In this document: in pieces, positions 41,318 through 53,197 of the stretch | How positions within the stretch are numbered: position 1 is the first letter of the stretch | Layout of the letters: each line of letters starts with the position of its first letter | Source of the DNA: Salinimonas marina | GTDB lineage: Bacteria; Pseudomonadota; Gammaproteobacteria; Enterobacterales; Alteromonadaceae | Direction: 5' to 3' | Assembly: GCF_015644725.1 (NCBI RefSeq) | Contig: NZ_CP064795.1 | Coordinates: forward strand, 3,656,501-3,720,500 | DNA length: 64,000 nt | The notes under the pieces: generated by a model | The model's database searches: none | Told to the model about the DNA's origin: nothing | The model's input: the letters and a program-made list of their open reading frames with translations, nothing else | Made by a program: the position numbers and the translations under genes

Positions 41318-41567
41318 TGTGCATAACCGGGCAGAAGCCACAGATTTATCCACAGTTTTTCACTCTAATAAGAGTAACCTTGATCCTCCCGGGCAAAGAA
41401 GATCCCTCACGTTACCTGCACACTTGACAGGGCGTGGCGATCAGGCGATCGACAAGGATCAGAAAAGGGAGCGGATTCGGGATCAGTTGTATTAAGATCG
41501 ATGGGATCCTGCAAGATCCCCATTTACATTCTGTTAGTAAAATAAGATAATCCACAGCGATAAGATC
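41318..41567. promoter_or_regulatory. dnaA control region: DnaA boxes and GATC cluster
   Basis: DnaA boxes matching TTATNCACA lie at 41318-41326 (reverse) and 41346-41354, with a near-match at 41548-41556. Ten GATC sites lie between 41382 and 41567. This fits DnaA autoregulation and SeqA/Dam-type control, or a second origin-like locus as in rpmH-dnaA origins. The whole gap 41070-41696 holds no gene. Confidence 0.8.
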
Positions 41568-41696
41568 AAAAAACAAATTCTGCGCTGATACCCAAATACA
41601 TGCATCTATTTTCTTCCAGGTTTCGCGGCATCTGACCGTGATGCCTGCTCTTTGCATGGGTTTGCTTTTCAGGCGTCATTCGGAGCCCTACATTAC

Positions 41697-43193
41697 ATGT
41701 CTTTATGGAATCATTGTCTTGACCGCTTGCGGCAGGAACTGCCCACCCAGCAGTTCAGTATGTGGATAAGACCGCTCACCGCCGACGAAGACAGCGGCTG
41801 CATTACCTTGTTTGCCCCAAACCGGTTTGTGCTGGATTGGGTTCGCGACAAGTACCGCAATAAAATCACCGAGCTGTTTGCTGAATTTTGTGGGGTGGAT
41901 GCGCCTGAGTTGCGCCTGGAGGTGGTTCAACGTTCTACTTCACCAGCGCCGGCGCCTGCCCCAAAACCCAGTACACCTGCAACGACATCGGGTGGCTACA
42001 ACTCACAAAGTGATAGTGGTCACTATCAGTCAGGGTATCAGCAAGCAGCGCCCAAACCATCGGCACCTGCACCTCCGCACGCCAATGGCGAAAATATCTC
42101 GGCAGCGGCCCGGGGGAATCAGGCGGCGGGGCGTTCACCCAATGTTATTCCCATTCCGGAAGGCATGAAGCATAAAAGCAATATTAACCCTAACTATCAG
42201 TTTGATAACTTTGTTGAGGGTAAGTCTAATCAGCTGGCCAGGGCCGCGGCAACCCAGGTGGCTAACAATCCCGGTGGGTCGTACAACCCTTTGTTTATTT
42301 ATGGGGGCACCGGCTTAGGTAAAACTCACTTGTTGCATGCGGTGGGTAACGGCATTGTGGCGAATCGCAAAGATGCAAAAATTGTATATATGCACTCAGA
42401 GCGTTTTGTTCAGGATATGGTAAAAGCACTGCAAAACAATGCCATTGAAGACTTTAAGAAATTTTATCGTTCGGTGGATGCACTGCTGATTGATGATATT
42501 CAGTTTTTTGCTAATAAAGAGCGTTCACAGGAAGAGTTCTTCCACACCTTCAATGCACTGCTTGAAGGTAATCAGCAAATCATTCTTACTTCTGATCGCT
42601 ATCCTAAGGAAATTGATGGGGTAGAAGATCGGCTGAAGTCTCGCTTTGGTTGGGGTCTGACCATCGCCATCGAACCTCCCGAACTTGAAACCCGGGTGGC
42701 AATATTAATGCGTAAAGCGGCAGAGAACCGTATTCATTTACCCAATGAAGTGGCGTTTTTTATCGCCAAACGATTGCGTTCAAATGTTCGGGAGCTGGAA
42801 GGCGCACTCAACCGGGTTATCGCCAATGCGAATTTTACTGGTCGCCCCATTACCATCGACTTTGTTCGCGAAGCCCTGAGAGATTTGCTGGCGTTGCAAG
42901 AAAAGCTGGTCACGGTGGATAATATTCAAAAAACCGTCGCCGATTATTACAAAATCAAAGTATCAGATATTTTATCAAAACGCCGTAGCCGGAGTGTTGC
43001 CCGCCCCCGTCAGGTAGCGATGGCGCTGGCAAAAGAGCTTACCAACCATAGTCTGCCGGAACTGGGAAATGCATTTGGTGGCCGTGACCATACAACAGTG
43101 CTGCATGCGTGCCGTAAAATAGAGCAGCTTAGAGAAGAAAGTCATGATATAAAGGAAGACTATAAAAACCTTATCAGAACCTTGTCTTCTTAA
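41697..43193 (+). CDS. dnaA: Chromosomal replication initiator DnaA
   Basis: The 498-residue initiator begins [20 protein letters not shown] (domain I, DnaB contact). Its linker at about 90-170 is unusually long and rich in Pro, Ala, Ser and Gln. The AAA+ domain has [17 protein letters not shown] and the [14 protein letters not shown] sensor region, and the DNA-binding domain ends with [16 protein letters not shown]. The ATG at 41697 matches the family N-terminus; an upstream frame extension is rejected. It leads dnaA-dnaN-recF-gyrB. Confidence 0.97.
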   Translation: MSLWNHCLDRLRQELPTQQFSMWIRPLTADEDSGCITLFAPNRFVLDWVRDKYRNKITELFAEFCGVDAPELRLEVVQRSTSPAPAPAPKPSTPATTSGGYNSQSDSGHYQSGYQQAAPKPSAPAPPHANGENISAAARGNQAAGRSPNVIPIPEGMKHKSNINPNYQFDNFVEGKSNQLARAAATQVANNPGGSYNPLFIYGGTGLGKTHLLHAVGNGIVANRKDAKIVYMHSERFVQDMVKALQNNAIEDFKKFYRSVDALLIDDIQFFANKERSQEEFFHTFNALLEGNQQIILTSDRYPKEIDGVEDRLKSRFGWGLTIAIEPPELETRVAILMRKAAENRIHLPNEVAFFIAKRLRSNVRELEGALNRVIANANFTGRPITIDFVREALRDLLALQEKLVTVDNIQKTVADYYKIKVSDILSKRRSRSVARPRQVAMALAKELTNHSLPELGNAFGGRDHTTVLHACRKIEQLREESHDIKEDYKNLIRTLSS

Positions 43194-43225
43194 CCAATTC
43201 AAGCACGACGCGAGATAACAAGCCG

Positions 43226-44329
43226 ATGAAATTTACAATCAGCAGAGAACAGTTTTTACAACCATTACAAATGGTTTCAGGAGCCGTAGAACGCCGTCAC
43301 ACGCTGCCTATCTTATCTAATGTCTTAATCAAGGTAAGTGAAGGATCATTGTGGCTAACCGGTACCGACTTAGAATTAGAGCTGGTCTCCAGTGTGATGC
43401 TAGACGGGGATTTTGACGAAGGGCAAATTACCGTTCCAGCCAAAAAACTGTTCGACATTATTCGTGGTTTATCTGAGGGAACCGACATCCAGTTTTCATT
43501 AGATGAAAACAAAGCGATTTTACGGGCCGGTCGCGGACGGTATACCTTATCCACGTTATCCGCCAATGACTATCCTAATTTAGAAGACTGGGAAAGCGAA
43601 GTTGAGTTTGAATTAAGCTGTAGTGAACTCAAAAAATTAATTGATAGCACCCACTTTTCGATGGCTCAGCAGGATGTTCGTTATTACCTCAATGGCCTGT
43701 CGTTGGAAACAGAAGAAAATCTGGTGCGTTCTGTGGCGACCGACGGACACCGGTTGGCACTATGCCGGCTGGCGTATGCTCAGTCTGCTTTACCTGCTCG
43801 CCAGGTCATTATTCCTCGTAAAGGGGTATTGGAGATTTCTCGTCTGATTAGCGATGATGATCAATTATTGCGGGTCCAGGTCGGCGAAAACCACATACGC
43901 TTGCAGGGCAGTGGCTTTATCTTTACCAGCAAACTGGTAGATGGGCGCTTTCCGGATTATCGCCGGGTATTACCGCGCGATGGCGATAAAACAATTTTGG
44001 CCAGTAAGGCAGTATTAAAAGAAGCCTTTTCTCGTGCAGCAATATTATCGAACGAAAAATTTCGCGGCGTAAGATTGAATCTTGCCTCTGGTGAGCTAAA
44101 AATTACGGCCAATAACCCTGAACAAGAAGAAGCCGAAGAGTTGGTGGATGTTGATTATCAGGGAGATGAGCTGGAGATTGGGTTCAATGTCGCTTACCTG
44201 ATAGATGTTTTGAACTCATTAGTCGGCGAACAGGTTAAACTGACCTTATCAGACTCTAATTCAAGTGCATTAATTGAAGACGCCGAAGATGATGCCGCCT
44301 TGTATGTCATCATGCCAATGCGATTGTAA
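43226..44329 (+). CDS. dnaN: DNA polymerase III beta sliding clamp
   Basis: The 367-residue clamp starts MKFTISREQFLQPLQMVSGAVERRHTLPILSN and ends with DAALYVIMPMRL, the peptide-binding C-terminus. RSVATDGHRLALCR and VDGRFPDYRRVLPR are family hallmarks. It forms a ring dimer that tethers polymerases. It lies 32 bases after dnaA; a terminator-like stem follows it. Confidence 0.97.
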   Translation: MKFTISREQFLQPLQMVSGAVERRHTLPILSNVLIKVSEGSLWLTGTDLELELVSSVMLDGDFDEGQITVPAKKLFDIIRGLSEGTDIQFSLDENKAILRAGRGRYTLSTLSANDYPNLEDWESEVEFELSCSELKKLIDSTHFSMAQQDVRYYLNGLSLETEENLVRSVATDGHRLALCRLAYAQSALPARQVIIPRKGVLEISRLISDDDQLLRVQVGENHIRLQGSGFIFTSKLVDGRFPDYRRVLPRDGDKTILASKAVLKEAFSRAAILSNEKFRGVRLNLASGELKITANNPEQEEAEELVDVDYQGDELEIGFNVAYLIDVLNSLVGEQVKLTLSDSNSSALIEDAEDDAALYVIMPMRL

Positions 44330-44338
44330 CGGCTTGCG

Positions 44339-44368
44339 GGCGATAGACATTATCGCCTTTTTCTTTTC
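44339..44368 (+). terminator. Terminator or attenuator between dnaN and recF
   Basis: GGCGATA and TATCGCC form a 7-bp stem with a five-base loop followed by TTTTTCTTTT. It may reduce recF-gyrB read-through from dnaA-dnaN. Confidence 0.7.
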
Positions 44369-44412
44369 CTGATTCCTATTTTTGGTAATGTTTTTATTTT
44401 GTACGGTCTGTT

Positions 44413-45501
44413 ATGAAACTGGACAAAGTCCAGCTAACTCATTTTCGCAATATTTCTTCCGCCACGTTGTTACCGTCCCGAAGCTTGACGGTAATTACCG
44501 GCAAAAATGGCAGTGGTAAATCTTCTTTGCTCGAAGCTATTTTTTACCTGGGTTTTGGTCGTTCGTTTCGTACCGCAAAACACCGGTCGGTGATTCAACA
44601 TGAGCAACCCGCATTTAGTATCTTTGCGCAAGGCACCAATGATAACGAGGCGACTTTCAAAGTAGGGATGGAGCGGCGTAACACCGATCAGTTCACCTGT
44701 TCAATAGATGGTGAACATTCCCATCGTCTGGCAGATTTGGTCAGTCTGATACCGGTACAGCTTTTCACCCCGCAAAGTACCGATCTGGTGATTGGCTCCC
44801 CGGCAGAACGAAGGAAATTTATGGATTGGGGATTGTTCCACGTGGAACAATCGTTTCATGGACTTCACGCCGCGTATACCAAACTTCTTAAACAACGAAA
44901 TGCTTTATTAAAACAAAACGCCACCCTCAAAGAGCCCCAGCACAACTATTGGCAAGAACAGCTGGTGGTGGTAGGCGAAAAGCTAGATTTACAGCGTCAG
45001 CGTTATATGGAAGCATTAAAACCAGTATTTAACGCTATTTCTAGTGAATTTTTACCTGAGTTTTCGGTGGAAATTTCGTATTATAAGGGGTGGGAAAAAG
45101 AGGCTTCGCTAGCCGAAGCACTAGACAAAAAATACGAATACGATTTTCGGGTTGGACACACATCATCAGGTCCACACAAAGCAGATGTCAGGTTCAAGGT
45201 GAACGGTATCAATGCCCAGGAAATTCTTTCTCGAGGACAGCTGAGAATGGCCGTCGCGGCATTGCAGTTGGCGCAAACCGCTTTGTTCTCGAAACAAACA
45301 AACCGCAAAAGTATATTTTTACTTGATGATGTCGGGGCGGAACTGGATATCGACAAAAGAGAACGGTTTATTGATGGGCTGTTGGCAATGGATACGCAGA
45401 TATTTGTTACTGCGATAGAATCTCAGCAGCTCGAATTTGTAGATAAATACAATGATAAAAAGATGTTTCACGTGGAACATGGCCACGTGACAGAGGAGTA
45501 A
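44413..45501 (+). CDS. recF: DNA replication and repair protein RecF
   Basis: The 362-residue SMC-like ATPase has Walker A GKNGSGKSS near residue 30, the ABC-type signature SRGQLRMAVAAL near 276, and Walker B FLLDDVGAELD near 300. It helps load RecA at gaps with RecO and RecR. Two parS palindromes are embedded in the gene, both read in frame as Phe-His-Val-Glu. It ends 9 bases before gyrB. Confidence 0.96.
   Translation: MKLDKVQLTHFRNISSATLLPSRSLTVITGKNGSGKSSLLEAIFYLGFGRSFRTAKHRSVIQHEQPAFSIFAQGTNDNEATFKVGMERRNTDQFTCSIDGEHSHRLADLVSLIPVQLFTPQSTDLVIGSPAERRKFMDWGLFHVEQSFHGLHAAYTKLLKQRNALLKQNATLKEPQHNYWQEQLVVVGEKLDLQRQRYMEALKPVFNAISSEFLPEFSVEISYYKGWEKEASLAEALDKKYEYDFRVGHTSSGPHKADVRFKVNGINAQEILSRGQLRMAVAALQLAQTALFSKQTNRKSIFLLDDVGAELDIDKRERFIDGLLAMDTQIFVTAIESQQLEFVDKYNDKKMFHVEHGHVTEE
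44834..44849. other. parS: parS centromere site inside recF
   Basis: TGTTCCACGTGGAACA is a perfect 16-bp palindrome and matches known gammaproteobacterial parS forms. ParB is encoded in this window. It is about 18 kb from oriC. Confidence 0.9.
45464..45479. other. parS: Second parS site at the 3' end of recF
   Basis: TGTTTCACGTGGAACA matches the parS consensus, with one asymmetric position. It is 630 bases from the first site, so ParB clamps could load at both. Confidence 0.88.
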
Positions 45502-47934
<2,433 letters not shown>

Positions 47935-47954
47935 CTAAGCTTTGTCATGTAAAT

Positions 47955-47984
47955 AAAAAGACCGCCATTACGGCGGTCTTTTTG
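47955..47984 (+). terminator. Rho-independent terminator after gyrB
   Basis: GACCGCC and GGCGGTC form a stem extended by A-T pairs, followed by TTTTT. It ends the dnaA-dnaN-recF-gyrB transcript. Confidence 0.88.
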
Positions 47985-48009
47985 TAGGAGCAGCTAAAAA
48001 GGGAGCGGC

Positions 48010-48456
48010 TTATTGGCTTTTTAGCCTGACGGTAAGTTCAAGCTCGTCCGCATCGGTCTTCTCAAACGTGAACCGATAAGTCCCGGTATTATTCGGGGTG
48101 AACTGTAGGTTCTGGGCTTTGTCACCGCAAATCAGAGTGGCCGTATCTGAGACTGTTACCTGCTGGCCCTGATAGTTACCGCCACAGGTTTGGGCCGGCG
48201 TCCACGCACTATCTGCTACCTTAAAGTCATAAGGCTGGCCATCGGCAATCAATTCAATATCGGCATACCAGCCATCGCGACCCTGGCTAAGCTGATACGC
48301 AGGTGAGGCCTCCCACCAGTTAAATACCCCACGAAGATACAACTCTGACATATTTACCTGGGGTGTAGGACTAACACCGGGGAGTTGATTGACAATGCTG
48401 TTAGACGAGCAGCCTGTAAGAAAAGCAGCAATAAAGACAGAAGCAATTTTTTTCAA
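48010..48456 (-). CDS. Lipoprotein with pullulanase-type starch-binding-like domain
   Basis: The 148-residue product has a lipoprotein signal with LTGC and lipid-anchor Cys at 16. The rest (ELYLRGVFNWWEASPAYQL, DGWYADIELIADGQPYDFKVAD) resembles the small N-terminal E-set/CBM modules in front of pullulanases and amylases. Two Cys (TCGGN, LICGD) may pair. Glucan binding is inferred only from this likeness. It is a lone gene between the gyrB terminator and glyS. Confidence 0.65.
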   Translation of the reverse strand: MKKIASVFIAAFLTGCSSNSIVNQLPGVSPTPQVNMSELYLRGVFNWWEASPAYQLSQGRDGWYADIELIADGQPYDFKVADSAWTPAQTCGGNYQGQQVTVSDTATLICGDKAQNLQFTPNNTGTYRFTFEKTDADELELTVRLKSQ

Positions 48457-48469
48457 AACGGGAACCTCG

Positions 48470-48500
48470 TAAAAAAATGCCCAACAAACATGTTGGGCAT
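48470..48500 (-). terminator. Rho-independent terminator of glyQS
   Basis: ATGCCCAACA and TGTTGGGCAT form a 10-bp stem with an AACA loop. On the minus strand it is followed by seven T. It lies 33 bases after the glyS stop. Confidence 0.88.
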
Positions 48501-48533
48501 AATGGATATACTATTGTTACGTGCGATTGCTGA

Positions 48534-50606
48534 TTAAGATTTGGCCAGTAGCGAGATGTCAGCGGTTTTTAGAAACAGACTTCGTAATAGCAACAATAAG
48601 GCCAGGCGATTACCCCGCACCCGCTCATCTTCGGCCATCACCATAACATTATCGAAAAAGGCATCAATCGGCTCGCGTAATGTCGCCAGGGCCCGAAGTA
48701 CTTCCCGATACTGTTGTTGCGCCGCGGCCTGGGTCACGGTTTCCTTTACATCCATCAGTGAGGTATAAAGGGCTTTTTCGGCGTCATCTTCCAGCAAGCC
48801 GGCATCGATATGCGCCTCACCGGTAATGCCTTGTTTGGTTAGAATGTTGGCCACCCGCTTATTTGCTGCTGCCAATGCCTCGGCTTCATCCCGTTGCTTA
48901 AACTCGGCAACGGCCTCAATACGGGCAACATAATCAGCCGGACGAGTAGGGCGACGGGCTGATACAGCCTGAATGACATCGGTACCCACACCCTGGTCCT
49001 GCAACAATGACACAAACCGGCCCAATACAAAATCGACCACCTGTTGTGACGTATTTTCATTTGTCAGCTTTTGACCATAAACCTCAATGGCCTTCTCAAC
49101 CAACGTGGTCAAATCGAGGCTATAGTTGTTTTCACTGATCACTCGAAGCACACCAATGGCGGCCCGGCGTAATGCAAAGGGGTCTTTATCACCTTTAGGC
49201 AATTGATTGATGCCAAAGATACCGACCAGGGTGTCGAGCTTATCAGCCAGCGACACAGCGGCACTGACCGGATGTGAGGGCAAAGCATCACCGGCAAAGC
49301 GCGGCATATATTGCTCATACAAGGCTGTGGCAATAGGCTCAGGTTCATTGTCGTTTTGAGCATAGTACATGCCCATCACACCTTGCACTTCAGGAAACTC
49401 CATGACCATTTCGGTCATCAGGTCAGTTTTAGACAACAGCCCGGCACGGCTGGCATATTCCACCTTCGCGTCAATATGACCGGCGATAAATCCGGCTAGT
49501 GTGCTAATGCGTTGCGACTTTTCTTCCAATGTTCCCAGTTGCTTTTGGAATAATACCGAAGACAGGCTGGGTAAACGAGCTTCCAGGGTCTGCTTCTTAT
49601 CGGTATTGAAGAAAAACTCAGCATCGGCCAGGCGCGGACGAATGACTTTTTCATTGCCACTGATAATCAGTGAAGGGTCGTGGCTGTCTATATTACTTAC
49701 AAACAAAAAGGTGCTCGCCAGTGAACCATCGCGATTAAGCAGCGGCACATACTTTTGATCATCTTTCATGGTATAGATGAGCGCTTCTTTAGGAACCGCT
49801 AAAAAGCTGTCATCGAATGAGGCAGTCAGTACTACCGGCCATTCCACTAACGCGGCAATCTCTTCCAGCAGGGCAGTGTCGTAATCTGGGGTAAGCTCGA
49901 GATCATTGGCGGTCTGCTCCAGGCTGTTTTGAATCGCTTCGGCTCGTTCGGTGAAGTCGGCCATAACATATTGCTTTTTAAGCGCCTGAGCATAATTGTC
50001 AGCATGATCTAATTCAAACTGGCCATCACCATGAAAACGATGACCTAACACCATGCGGTCGCTGTTAAGGCCCAATGCGGTGACCGGGATAACCTGCGCG
50101 CCGTACAAGACGGTCAGGGTATGCACCGGCCGGATAAACTGGGTAGTGTAGTTACCCCAGCGCATTGGCTTGGGAATAGGCAGCTTCGACAATGCCTGGT
50201 TCAGCAAGCTTTCAAGCAGCGCGGCGACCGGCTGGCCCGGCACCTGCGCACGGTGCAACAACCATTCGCCTTTATCGGTAACCATGCGCTCAGCATCGGC
50301 GACTTCAATGCCATTACCCCGAGCCCAGCCTAAAGCTGCCTTGGTGGGCTCATTATTGTCATCAAAGGCAGCGCTGATAGCAGGGCCGCGTTTTTCTACC
50401 ACCTTATCTTCCTGTGCTTCTGCCAGCGCCGAAACATAGACCGCTAACCGGCGGGGCGCTGCGAACCAGCTTACCGAGCCAAAGGATAGCTGTGCGCCTT
50501 CCAGGGCCAGCTGAAATTGATCAGCAAAGCTTTGACCAAGTTGTTTCAAGGATTTAGGAGGCAGCTCTTCTGTGCCCAGTTCAATCAGTAAATTTTCAGT
50601 GCGCAC
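48534..50606 (-). CDS. glyS: Glycine-tRNA ligase beta subunit
   Basis: The beta subunit of tetrameric glycyl-tRNA synthetase; it binds tRNA. The 690-residue product starts TENLLIELGTEELPPKSLKQL, and includes FIRPVHTLTVLYG, GHRFHG and PFALRRAAIGVLR, all family segments. The GTG at 50606 lies 2 bases after the glyQ stop with AAGGAG upstream, and gives the usual length (E. coli 689). The frame's upstream part inside glyQ is rejected. Confidence 0.96.
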   Translation of the reverse strand: MRTENLLIELGTEELPPKSLKQLGQSFADQFQLALEGAQLSFGSVSWFAAPRRLAVYVSALAEAQEDKVVEKRGPAISAAFDDNNEPTKAALGWARGNGIEVADAERMVTDKGEWLLHRAQVPGQPVAALLESLLNQALSKLPIPKPMRWGNYTTQFIRPVHTLTVLYGAQVIPVTALGLNSDRMVLGHRFHGDGQFELDHADNYAQALKKQYVMADFTERAEAIQNSLEQTANDLELTPDYDTALLEEIAALVEWPVVLTASFDDSFLAVPKEALIYTMKDDQKYVPLLNRDGSLASTFLFVSNIDSHDPSLIISGNEKVIRPRLADAEFFFNTDKKQTLEARLPSLSSVLFQKQLGTLEEKSQRISTLAGFIAGHIDAKVEYASRAGLLSKTDLMTEMVMEFPEVQGVMGMYYAQNDNEPEPIATALYEQYMPRFAGDALPSHPVSAAVSLADKLDTLVGIFGINQLPKGDKDPFALRRAAIGVLRVISENNYSLDLTTLVEKAIEVYGQKLTNENTSQQVVDFVLGRFVSLLQDQGVGTDVIQAVSARRPTRPADYVARIEAVAEFKQRDEAEALAAANKRVANILTKQGITGEAHIDAGLLEDDAEKALYTSLMDVKETVTQAAAQQQYREVLRALATLREPIDAFFDNVMVMAEDERVRGNRLALLLLLRSLFLKTADISLLAKS

Positions 50607-50608
50607 AA

Positions 50609-51514
50609 TTACAACTCCTTCTGGCAAAGCGGAAAGCCAAGTTCTTCACGGGCCTGGTAATAGCTCTGCGCACAGGCTTTGGCCAGTGTGCGCACACGCA
50701 AAATATAGCGCTGGCGCTCAGTCACTGAAATGGCATGTCGTGCATCCAACAGATTAAACGCGTGGGAGGCTTTCATGACCTGTTCGTAAGCCGGCAACGG
50801 CAGATTATTTTCAATAAGACGGTTACTCATTGCTTCACATTCATCAAAGGTGGCGAATAAAAAATCGACACTGGCATGCTCAAAGTTGTACTTAGACTGC
50901 TCAACTTCATTTTGATGAAAAACATCGCCGTAGGTGACCTTGCCCATGGGGCCATCAGTCCAAACCAGATCGTAAATAGAGTCAACGCCCTGGATATACA
51001 TAGCCAGCCGTTCAAGCCCATAGGTAATTTCACCGGTTACCGGCTTACATTCAATTCCGCCAACCTGTTGAAAGTAGGTGAACTGAGTCACTTCCATGCC
51101 ATTTAACCAGACTTCCCAGCCAAGGCCCCAGGCGCCCAGAGTGGGGGATTCCCAGTTATCTTCAACAAAGCGAATATCATGCACCAGAGGATCAAAGCCA
51201 AGCTCTTTTAATGAACCAAGATACAACTCCTGGATATTATCCGGGGAGGGCTTCATCATCACCTGAAATTGATAATATTGCTGTAGCCGGTTGGGGTTTT
51301 CACCGTAACGACCATCCGTAGGACGACGACAAGGTTGAACATACGCGCTACTGATGGGCTCGGGCCCCAGCGAGCGAAGAAATGTCATCGGGTGGAAGGT
51401 ACCGGCGCCAACTTCCATATCCAGTGGCTGGATAATGACGCAGCCTTGTCGGGCCCAGTAATCCTGCAGAGCCAGGATAAACCCCTGAAAGGTCTTAATA
51501 TCGTATTTGTGCAT
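50609..51514 (-). CDS. glyQ: Glycine-tRNA ligase alpha subunit
   Basis: The catalytic alpha subunit, 301 residues, starts [23 protein letters not shown] and has [16 protein letters not shown] and [21 protein letters not shown], which form the class II core. The ATG at 51514 is the family start. It is followed directly by glyS. Confidence 0.97.
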   Translation of the reverse strand: MHKYDIKTFQGFILALQDYWARQGCVIIQPLDMEVGAGTFHPMTFLRSLGPEPISSAYVQPCRRPTDGRYGENPNRLQQYYQFQVMMKPSPDNIQELYLGSLKELGFDPLVHDIRFVEDNWESPTLGAWGLGWEVWLNGMEVTQFTYFQQVGGIECKPVTGEITYGLERLAMYIQGVDSIYDLVWTDGPMGKVTYGDVFHQNEVEQSKYNFEHASVDFLFATFDECEAMSNRLIENNLPLPAYEQVMKASHAFNLLDARHAISVTERQRYILRVRTLAKACAQSYYQAREELGFPLCQKEL

Positions 51515-51635
51515 ACAATTGCTGCTTCGTTTTAAACTATTCAAAGGTGGCATAGTATACAATTTGTCTGGCACTGTATGTAGGGTTAAAGCGTCAAATG
51601 CGTATTAAATCAACACCAAAAAGTGAGAACACCGC

Positions 51636-52220
51636 ATGAAGGAACAACCAATACGCTGCGCATGGGTGACCGCGGATCCTATTTACCGGCAATATCACGA
51701 TACTGTGTGGGGGCGACCGGAAACAGACAGCCAGATGCTGTTTAAAAAATTATGCTTAGATGGCCAGCAAGCGGGGTTGTCGTGGCTCACTATTTTAAAA
51801 AAGCAGGCGAATTACGAAGCCGCGTTTTATAACTTTGAGCCTGGCCGAATCATTCAGATGACCGACAAAGATATCGAACAGCAGATGCTCAATACCGGGA
51901 TTATCCGTAACCGTTTAAAGATAAAAAGTATTATCAAAAACGCCCACGGCTATTTAAAGATTGAGGAGCAACAGCCCTTTAACGAGTTTATCTGGCAGTT
52001 TACGCAAGGCAAAACTCTGATAAATCATTGGTCCAGTGCCCGGGAGGTGCCAGTGAGTAGTGCCGAGTCAAAAGCAATGGCAAAAGCGCTTAAAAGTTAT
52101 GGCTTTACGTTTGTGGGAGAAACCATTTGTTATGCTTTTATGCAGGCGACGGGGATGGTTATGGATCACGAAGCAGGCTGCCACTGTTATACAGCAGCCT
52201 GTCGTGAGGCGTTAGCTTAA
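51636..52220 (+). CDS. tag: DNA-3-methyladenine glycosylase I
   Basis: The 194-residue Tag removes 3-methyladenine from DNA. It starts RCAWVTADPIYRQYHDTVWG, with Cys 8 and His 21 corresponding to zinc ligands, and the other pair lies in MDHEAGCHCY near the C-terminus. LDGQQAGLSWLTILKK is the conserved helix. It is divergent from glyQS. Confidence 0.94.
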   Translation: MKEQPIRCAWVTADPIYRQYHDTVWGRPETDSQMLFKKLCLDGQQAGLSWLTILKKQANYEAAFYNFEPGRIIQMTDKDIEQQMLNTGIIRNRLKIKSIIKNAHGYLKIEEQQPFNEFIWQFTQGKTLINHWSSAREVPVSSAESKAMAKALKSYGFTFVGETICYAFMQATGMVMDHEAGCHCYTAACREALA

Positions 52221-52221
52221 T

Positions 52222-52674
52222 TTAAACAATGCTGTGGCAGTAGGTTTTTATCTCGGGTAACTCAGCAATAACTTTGGTTTCGTGCTCAGCTTCAATTTCT
52301 TCACGGGCCTGATCTTGCCGGCGCTTTTCTGACTTAGGCAATTTATTGCGCTCTTCCAGAATTGCAAAGCCATTCACCTGGGCGAACAGGGTATGAATAT
52401 GGGGAAACTTTTTTGCAAAATTTGGCGGTGACTCCAGGGGCAACGCATTGAGCAGATTAACGATCCGAATAGTTCCTTCAGACAAATCACATTGCTGCTG
52501 TTCCATGGCCTTGGCTATCACAAGAATGCTTTCGGTGATGGATTGGGTGCGTTTGTCCCGGGCTGCCGTGTGTCGCTGTTTTTGCTGTTTTAGCATAAAC
52601 AGCAAACGACCTGCATACACACCTAAAGCCAGAATAATGACTATCGCTATAATGATCACGATGGTCGTGGCCAT
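52222..52674 (-). CDS. DUF2489 domain-containing membrane-anchored protein
   Basis: The 150-residue product has one N-terminal membrane helix (TIVIIIAIVIILALGVYAGRLLF) and a charged cytoplasmic part with TESILVIAKAMEQQQCDLSEGTIRIVNLL, matching DUF2489. The function is unknown. Neighbour yihI is 12 bases upstream on the same strand, so they are likely one operon. Confidence 0.82.
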   Translation of the reverse strand: MATTIVIIIAIVIILALGVYAGRLLFMLKQQKQRHTAARDKRTQSITESILVIAKAMEQQQCDLSEGTIRIVNLLNALPLESPPNFAKKFPHIHTLFAQVNGFAILEERNKLPKSEKRRQDQAREEIEAEHETKVIAELPEIKTYCHSIV

Positions 52675-52686
52675 GAGACATCCCCT

Positions 52687-53175
52687 TTACTTTTTAAAAT
52701 CGTCCATCTTGATAGCGTCTAAGTCATCTAATGGATCGTGGTCATCGTCAGCTTCTTCATCAGCTTCAGGGTCGATACCCAGCAACTCACAAAGGGTGCG
52801 GTGACGAGCCATTTTCTCATCCATAAAACGCTGTTCGGCTTTGGTCATGGTCTGACCTTCGTCGGCTTTGTCCAGCAACAGCATCAATTTACTGTCTGCT
52901 TCAATGGCGGCGAGTTCTTCAGCTGGGGTGGCATACGTTGGCACTGAGGCCTCTTTCACCAACGCCACGGGCTTTTTACTACCATGGCGCGGATCATTGA
53001 CCTGCTTACGCTGGCTATGGTTGGTGCTGTCCTGCTCCTGGGCATTACGGGTGCCTGAAGGTTTTCCTTTCCCTTTCTTTTTACCCTGTTGCACAGTGGT
53101 ACGTGGTTTTCTGTCAGGGTCTTTTCTTACCCCAATCTGACCGACTTTTCTGGTTTTCTTGCTTCGAGACGACAT
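52687..53175 (-). CDS. yihI: Der GTPase-activating protein YihI
   Basis: The 162-residue product has a basic N-terminal half (SSRSKKTRKVG, then many Lys and Arg) and an acidic C-terminal half with LLDKADEGQTMTKAEQRFMDEKMARH and DPEADEEADDDHD, as in YihI. YihI stimulates the ribosome-assembly GTPase Der. It is near engB and polA as in E. coli, though separated here by several genes. Confidence 0.9.
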   Translation of the reverse strand: MSSRSKKTRKVGQIGVRKDPDRKPRTTVQQGKKKGKGKPSGTRNAQEQDSTNHSQRKQVNDPRHGSKKPVALVKEASVPTYATPAEELAAIEADSKLMLLLDKADEGQTMTKAEQRFMDEKMARHRTLCELLGIDPEADEEADDDHDPLDDLDAIKMDDFKK

Positions 53176-53197
53176 AGTTGCTCTTTGATACCTTAAT

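Noticed and set aside
45483..45488. Third CACGTG in recF as another parS
   Set aside because: The flanking arms do not match the parS palindrome.
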